Assembly: GCA_039809365.1 (NCBI GenBank)
Contig: JBDHUV010000045.1
Coordinates: 1 to 5,770, forward strand
Source of the DNA: JBDHUV01 sp039809365
GTDB lineage: Bacteria; Patescibacteriota; Microgenomatia; Levybacterales; GWA1-39-11
Reading direction: 5' to 3'
DNA: 5,770 nt
Shown in pieces: positions 4,198-5,770 of this stretch. Below the pieces are notes generated by a model. That model was not told the origin of the DNA and did not search any database. It worked only from the letters and a program-made list of their open reading frames with translations. Positions within the stretch are counted from its first letter, which is position 1, and each line of letters opens with the position of its first letter. The position numbers were made by a program, and so were the translations under genes.

Positions 4198-5025
4198 ATG
4201 ACACATTCACTCATAAAAAGTACTGTTGAAGAAAGAAAGAAAAAAGATTTACAAGAAAGAATTGAAAAGCAAAAGAAAAAGCTTGTCTCACTTATTACGA
4301 AATGTGAGCTATTGCGTGTTGAGTTAGATATGATACGCCAAGAGTATACAGTACGAGTTGGCCAACTTTTCCATAAAAGTAACCAACAAGACTTAGATAT
4401 TATTTACTATAGAAATCTTATAGAACTATTAGAAAAAGGATATACGTACTCTGATGCAGTAAAAAAACTTGATGATACATACTATGCACAACAGCACAAA
4501 CTTCACAAAGAGAGAGAACAGATGCAAAGAGATCAAAAAATATATGAGATGAGAATTGAGTCTGCAGATAAATCTCAAGACCCACAAATTAAAAATCTAT
4601 GGAAACAGTTAGTCAGTAAATTTCACCCAGACTTAGTACAAGATCAAAATGAAAAATCGAGAAGAGAAGAAATGATGAAACTGATTAACAGAGCATATCA
4701 GGAGAAAAACATGGATACTCTTAAAAAACTTCAGAACAACTCTTCTCATATTTTTAACGCTGAGAATACAATCCAAAGTCTTGAGAATATTTTAGTAGAG
4801 ATTGAAAACCAGATTATTGAACAAGAAGAAGTATATGAAGAACTCAAAACATCAGAGTGGTATCACTGGAGAACTACAATTGCACGGGCAAAGAAAAAAA
4901 ATCAGGATGTTTTTATCGATATTGAACACAATCTACTGAATGAGATTGTCAAGAAAATGGAGTTGCTTGAAAAACTAAAACAGACAGTTGAACAAATGCG
5001 AGAAACAAAACATATCAATAACTAA
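4198..5025 (+). CDS. coiled-coil protein with an internal partial J-domain (HPD motif)
   Basis: This is a 275-residue soluble, highly charged protein. Residues about 10-55 and 97-122 are Lys/Glu/Gln-rich predicted coiled coil. Residues about 128-178 resemble the core of a DnaJ J-domain. Helix II is IKNLWKQLVSKF (131-142), followed by the diagnostic HPD (143-145) and a loop. Helix III is EEMMKLINRAYQEKN (157-171), ending in the MDTLKKL tail common in non-canonical J-proteins. The usual helix I is not recognisable. A second coiled coil spans about 190-270. There is no Gly/Phe region, zinc finger or client-binding domain, so it is not DnaJ itself. The HPD motif is what triggers Hsp70 (DnaK) ATPase in known J-proteins, so a dedicated DnaK co-chaperone on a coiled-coil scaffold is the natural inference. 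There is no signal peptide. It converges with the gene at 5038, with 12 bases between stops. Confidence 0.8.
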   Translation: MTHSLIKSTVEERKKKDLQERIEKQKKKLVSLITKCELLRVELDMIRQEYTVRVGQLFHKSNQQDLDIIYYRNLIELLEKGYTYSDAVKKLDDTYYAQQHKLHKEREQMQRDQKIYEMRIESADKSQDPQIKNLWKQLVSKFHPDLVQDQNEKSRREEMMKLINRAYQEKNMDTLKKLQNNSSHIFNAENTIQSLENILVEIENQIIEQEEVYEELKTSEWYHWRTTIARAKKKNQDVFIDIEHNLLNEIVKKMELLEKLKQTVEQMRETKHINN

Positions 5026-5037
5026 GAGACTAACGTA

Positions 5038-5595
5038 TTAGTATTGAGTAGGCATATCTGGGAGAGCTTTAAGGAAGTAACTCATATCTTGGAACGTTAC
5101 ATCAGAAGGTGCTTCAAACAGACTTTCAGAGATAGACTCATTTTTACAGCTCTCTTTGTATTTTTCAATCTCAGACTGTATTTTTTCTCTTTCGCTAAGC
5201 GCTTCTTCCTGACCAGTATCCCCTTCAGTTGCCTCTATATCTGATTCAGGATCATCTTCTGGCACACTCATGGTAAATCCTTGTTTAGATGCAACATCCC
5301 ATGTCCAGATATTCTCTCCTTTAAATATCATACTTCTCTCTTCTTCATCTACCCCACCTGTTGAGTCTACTCTAATTTTTCCATCCTTTACATAACTTGT
5401 AATATTTCTCCCTTCTTCATCTACAAACTCACATTTTACAGAACCTGAACCAGAGATGGCTTTTTCCATATCTTTCATTGGGTCTTGAGATAGAGGATTA
5501 AGAGAGCTTCCAGAAGATTTAAAGTAGAGAAAACCAGCACCAGCAATCAGGACAACGAGTGCGATGATTAAGATGAGCTTATTGGACTTCATCAT
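5038..5595 (-). CDS. membrane-anchored extracytoplasmic protein, unknown function
   Basis: From the ATG at 5595 the product has 185 residues; a second ATG immediately follows and would give 184. A TTG at 5631 also opens the frame, but it adds 12 residues before the anchor and has no Shine-Dalgarno, so it is not preferred. Residues 7-25 are a single hydrophobic segment after a short MMKSNK start, making an N-in signal anchor. The rest is outside: alternating strand-like stretches (VKCEFVDEEGRNITSYVKDGKIRVDS at 53-78, MIFKGENIWTWD at 89-100), then a very acidic segment (about 113-145). The C-terminal part runs to FEAPSDVTFQDM (160-171). Two cysteines (C55, C150) could pair. The strand pattern recalls LolA-like or DUF4412-like folds, but I cannot confirm this. 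A promoter and a perfect inverted repeat overlap its start. Confidence 0.82.
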   Translation of the reverse strand: MMKSNKLILIIALVVLIAGAGFLYFKSSGSSLNPLSQDPMKDMEKAISGSGSVKCEFVDEEGRNITSYVKDGKIRVDSTGGVDEEERSMIFKGENIWTWDVASKQGFTMSVPEDDPESDIEATEGDTGQEEALSEREKIQSEIEKYKESCKNESISESLFEAPSDVTFQDMSYFLKALPDMPTQY

Positions 5596-5618
5596 ATCTT
5601 GATTGTATACAAGATATG
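5593..5618. repeat. perfect 9-8-9 inverted repeat over promoter and start codon
   Basis: CATATCTTG (5593-5601), spacer ATTGTATA, and CAAGATATG (5610-5618) form a perfect inverted repeat. Nested within it is the 10-bp palindrome TTGTATACAA (5603-5612). In minus-strand sense the spacer holds the -10 TATACA, and one arm ends in the start codon ATG of the membrane-anchored gene. It looks like an operator for a dimeric repressor, or an RNA hairpin hiding the start in longer transcripts. Confidence 0.6.
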
Positions 5619-5631
5619 AAACCGAATACAA
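5604..5631 (-). promoter_or_regulatory. putative promoter of the membrane-anchored protein gene
   Basis: On the minus strand, TTGTAT (5631-5626, a partial -35 match) and TATACA (5609-5604) are 16 bases apart. The -10 ends eight bases before the first ATG and 11 before the second, again predicting an mRNA with almost no leader. No Shine-Dalgarno is seen. Confidence 0.45.
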
Positions 5632-5640
5632 GAGGGAGAA

Positions 5641-5770
5641 TTATTTCTCTTCAGGATAGAAGTCAAGAATGTCTACAGTGATACTTGGATCTCTCTCATT
5701 TACCAGTTTTTTAAATTCTTCAATATCTGCAAATCCGTCTTGTCCCCGATAATGATATGGATGAACAACT
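5641..5770 (-). CDS. C-terminal end of an unidentified protein, partial
   Basis: A minus-strand frame enters from the window edge and ends in TAA at 5641, giving the last 42 residues. It contains VVHPYHYRGQDGFADIEEF, a Lys/Glu helix-like stretch, and the ending DPSITVDILDFYPEEK. The composition is that of a normal soluble domain: an aromatic/His motif, then helix, then an ITVDILDF strand. I do not recognise the family from this fragment. The next gene on the same strand starts 45 bases later with its own promoter, though read-through is possible. Confidence 0.72.
   Translation of the reverse strand, partial: VVHPYHYRGQDGFADIEEFKKLVNERDPSITVDILDFYPEEK

Noticed and set aside
5029..5042. Hairpin ACTAA-CGTA-TTAGT between the convergent genes, as a bidirectional terminator
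   Set aside because: The five-pair stem is AT-rich and has no T-run on either side, so termination is not supported.
5044..5244. Plus-strand 66-residue frame after the J-domain gene
   Set aside because: It is antisense to the well-supported membrane-anchored protein and is a shadow of its acidic, Ser-rich coding strand.
1..5770. Recoded genetic code (UGA as glycine, as in Gracilibacteria or SR1)
   Set aside because: No gene ends in TGA in this small sample, but no in-frame TGA is needed to read any gene, and GGA is freely used for glycine, so the standard code suffices.

Overview
This is an AT-rich stretch of bacterial chromosome with short intergenic gaps. It carries one recognisable housekeeping gene (metK) among small secreted or helical proteins of unknown function. 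The secreted helical protein, the CAP-domain protein with a Pro/Thr linker, the stand-alone RecB-like nuclease and the compact spacing resemble Candidate Phyla Radiation (Patescibacteria, perhaps Microgenomates) genomes. That placement is inference from style and has not been tested by phylogeny. The standard code fits: TGA neither interrupts the long genes nor ends any of the eight stop codons seen (seven TAA, one TAG).

Left part, minus strand (1-1993). Reading in the direction of transcription, there is a 57-residue small ORF with a very strong Shine-Dalgarno (1820-1993) and a PD-(D/E)XK nuclease of the RecB/Cas4 type (818-1684). These are followed by a secreted helical protein (35-769) and, 4 bases further on, the first codons of another gene that leaves the window (1-30).

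Centre, plus strand (about 2085-3369). A TTGACA promoter leads into a compact SAM-I-type riboswitch and then metK (S-adenosylmethionine synthetase). The aptamer keeps the SAM-binding core, but its P2 is a bare 6-bp hairpin with no kink-turn. The last hairpin before metK looks like both an intrinsic terminator and a Shine-Dalgarno sequestor, and its 5' arm can instead pair with the P3 strand of the aptamer. The logic is feedback: the product of MetK should switch off metK.

Right part. Downstream on the plus strand lie a secreted CAP-domain protein (3430-4149) and a coiled-coil protein with an embedded J-domain HPD motif (4198-5025). Converging on them from the minus strand are a membrane-anchored extracytoplasmic protein (5038-5595) and the C-terminal end of an unrecognised protein (5641-5770).

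A pattern runs across the window. Five genes that appear to begin transcripts have a -10-like hexamer ending only 6-11 bases before the ATG and no Shine-Dalgarno, suggesting leaderless or ultra-short-leader mRNAs. The three starts with a clear Shine-Dalgarno are the small ORF, the operon-internal gene at 30, and riboswitch-controlled metK. The two most interesting features are the stripped-down SAM riboswitch with its three-purpose switching hairpin, and a perfect 9-8-9 inverted repeat over the promoter and start codon of the gene at 5595.
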